From: Halobacillus campisalis
GTDB lineage: Bacteria > Bacillota > Bacilli > Bacillales > Halobacillaceae
Assembly (NCBI RefSeq): GCF_030345335.1
Contig: NZ_JAPVRC010000007.1
Coordinates: 1-64,000, forward strand
Reading direction: 5' to 3'
Length of the DNA: 64,000 bases
Under the pieces are notes generated by a model. It ran no database searches. It worked only from the letters and a program-made list of their open reading frames with translations, and was not told the origin of the DNA. The translations under genes were made by a program, and so were the position numbers. Of this stretch, positions 63,078-64,000 are shown in pieces; positions within the stretch are counted from its first letter, which is position 1, and every line of letters starts with the position of its first letter.

Positions 63078-63177
63078 CTTATCTCCCAAGCGTAACGCTT
63101 GCTGGAATTGGCACAGTACTGAATACAGTCTGCTGCCGAGGCTTCAAAGGGCCAGTCCCTCCACCTCTCTGGATAAG
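63078..63177 (-). promoter_or_regulatory. SAM-I riboswitch (S-box)
   Basis: Read on the minus strand, the canonical order is present: CTTATCCAGAG, AGGTGGAGGGACTGGCCC, TGAAGCCTCGGCA, a variable arm, GTGCCAATTCCAGCA, a small stem and GGGAGATAAG closing P1. This is a complete SAM-I aptamer followed by a terminator, an OFF switch when S-adenosylmethionine is abundant. It controls the downstream flavin monooxygenase. Confidence 0.95.
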
Positions 63178-63299
63178 AAAGTACATAATTTATTGAATTA
63201 TCCAACAATATACAGGATGGCTATTTCAGTGTCAAGTGAGCTTTTAATGCTATTCCGTTACGAACAGCTTTAGTAAAAATTAGAGAACTAGTGGAAAAG

Positions 63300-63322
63300 G
63301 CCTCTTTCAACACGAAAGAAGC
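63300..63322 (-). terminator. Weak terminator after the 42-aa gene
   Basis: On the minus strand GCTTCTTTC pairs with GAAAGAGGC (one T.G pair), then CTTTTCC. Located about 30 bp after the stop. Confidence 0.5.
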
Positions 63323-63348
63323 TCGTCAAATAAAATATAAATAATAGC

Positions 63349-63477
63349 TTATTGCTTTTCAAGTTCGTGTTGTTCAACCATCCACTTTATGAATTCCAAT
63401 TCCTCTTCCTTTAAATCTCGGCTGACTTTTTCTCGAAATTCCTCTACTAATGATTGATAGAGTTCTTCTGAATTCAT
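63349..63477 (-). CDS. Small acidic helical protein
   Basis: A 42-aa ORF starting MNSEELYQSLVEEF and ending VEQHELEKQ, predicted as one or two amphipathic helices with many Glu/Lys. AAGGTGGA precedes the ATG by 6 bp. It has no signal peptide or membrane segment. The size and helical-hairpin potential recall small regulators of sporulation phosphorelays, but I see no real match to Sda or Spo0E and assign no function. Confidence 0.6.
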   Translation of the reverse strand: MNSEELYQSLVEEFREKVSRDLKEEELEFIKWMVEQHELEKQ

Positions 63478-63691
63478 CAATATTCCACCTTAGACAATAT
63501 TCAACCTCTATTACGCCCCATTTTACTATATCGAAATAACTTTTGCATCGTTTAAATTCACTTAAGTTTATCAAATTATGAATGAAAAATGTGAAACATG
63601 TCATATTTTCCGTATATTTCTGAAATGTTTAAAAAATGTTCATATAGGAAATTCAGTAATACACTCTACAAATTTAAAAGAAGGTGAACCT

Positions 63692-64000
63692 ATGTCAGAA
63701 ATAAATAAATACTTTACTAGCAGCTACGAAGAATCACGGACAATATTTCGTAAGCATTTAACAACTATCCAGGAGAAATGGCCAGAAGCAACCCTTTCCA
63801 CTAAATCTATAGGTGAGGAAGCAGATAATACAATTGACATCATTTTTTCAGAAGCTCGCACCTCAAACGAACAGGTTGTATTCATGACCTCTGGTGAGCA
63901 TGGAATTGAAGGCTATGCCGGGGGGAGCGTCATTCATTTGTTCGTAGAAGAATATATCGATAAGATAGACCCTGAAACTACCGGGATATGCATTGTACAC
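63692..64000 (+). CDS. DUF2817/M14-like zinc peptidase, N-terminal part
   Basis: The first 103 codons of a gene cut by the window end. AAGAAGGTGA precedes the ATG. The segment MTSGEHGIEGYAGGSVIHLF (about residues 70-89) is the characteristic start of the DUF2817 family, which is related to M14 carboxypeptidases; His and Glu there are probable zinc ligands. The remaining ligands and catalytic Glu would lie outside the window. Cytoplasmic (no signal peptide). Confidence 0.75.
   Translation, partial: MSEINKYFTSSYEESRTIFRKHLTTIQEKWPEATLSTKSIGEEADNTIDIIFSEARTSNEQVVFMTSGEHGIEGYAGGSVIHLFVEEYIDKIDPETTGICIVH

Noticed and set aside
63008-63208. 66-aa minus-strand ORF ahead of the flavin monooxygenase
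   Set aside because: It lies across the SAM-I riboswitch and its terminator. The RNA structure explains the sequence, and the ORF has no ribosome site.

Overview
The window looks like a chromosome segment of a moderately halophilic, low-to-mid GC Bacillaceae, with Halobacillus or a close relative the best guess. The reasons are strong AGGAGG-type ribosome sites, frequent TTG and GTG starts, SigA, SigB and CcpA (cre) style sites, purine and SAM-I riboswitches, and acidic linkers in secreted lipoproteins. This is inferred from gene content, not from a marker gene. No rRNA, tRNA, phage, transposase or CRISPR was seen.

Layout. 1-8.4 kb: a P-loop ATPase with one degenerate half; a gluconate locus (divergent RpiR-type regulator, short 6-phosphogluconate dehydrogenase, GntP, gluconokinase); a metallo-hydrolase; mannose-6-phosphate isomerase. 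8.4-14.3 kb: two inverted-repeat elements, then a sucrose operon (LacI-type regulator, PTS EIIBC, sucrose-6-phosphate hydrolase, fructokinase) with three identical operator cores. 14.3-20.6 kb: a small zinc-ribbon protein, a methyltransferase, a Fur-boxed siderophore-binding lipoprotein, and a guanine-type purine riboswitch ahead of adenine deaminase plus an unassigned permease. 20.7-29 kb: an EAL-PAS-PAS protein, the dihydroxyacetone kinase operon dhaKLM, a FUSC-family membrane protein and a large-subunit catalase.

29.2-33.9 kb: an AimR-like TPR pheromone receptor without its DNA-binding head, followed by an unannotated 47-codon secreted-peptide gene with its own promoter. This is the most interesting pair in the window. 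Then come a secreted GH13 amylase with a perfect cre site and a SigB-type stress protein. 33.9-40.7 kb: a galactitol-type polyol PTS operon with a PRD regulator, a tandemly duplicated EIIB gene, two zinc dehydrogenases and an overlooked 51-aa membrane protein.

40.9-59.4 kb: a tandem AhpD-like protein and then a large acyl-CoA catabolic region. It holds three acyl-CoA dehydrogenases, two thiolases, three SDRs, a split MaoC hydratase pair, an acyl-CoA ligase, thioesterases (one frameshifted), a complete Liv-type ABC importer and a TetR regulator. Similar palindromes in front of three transcription units suggest one TetR regulon that imports a carboxylic acid, activates it with CoA and beta-oxidises it, using MaoC and SDR enzymes in place of a FadB-type enzyme.

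59.4-64 kb: a single-HKD phospholipase-D-like protein, a degenerate repeat copy, a small membrane-anchored protein, a flavin monooxygenase behind a SAM-I riboswitch (pointing to organosulfur use), a 42-aa protein, and the start of a DUF2817/M14-like peptidase cut by the window edge.
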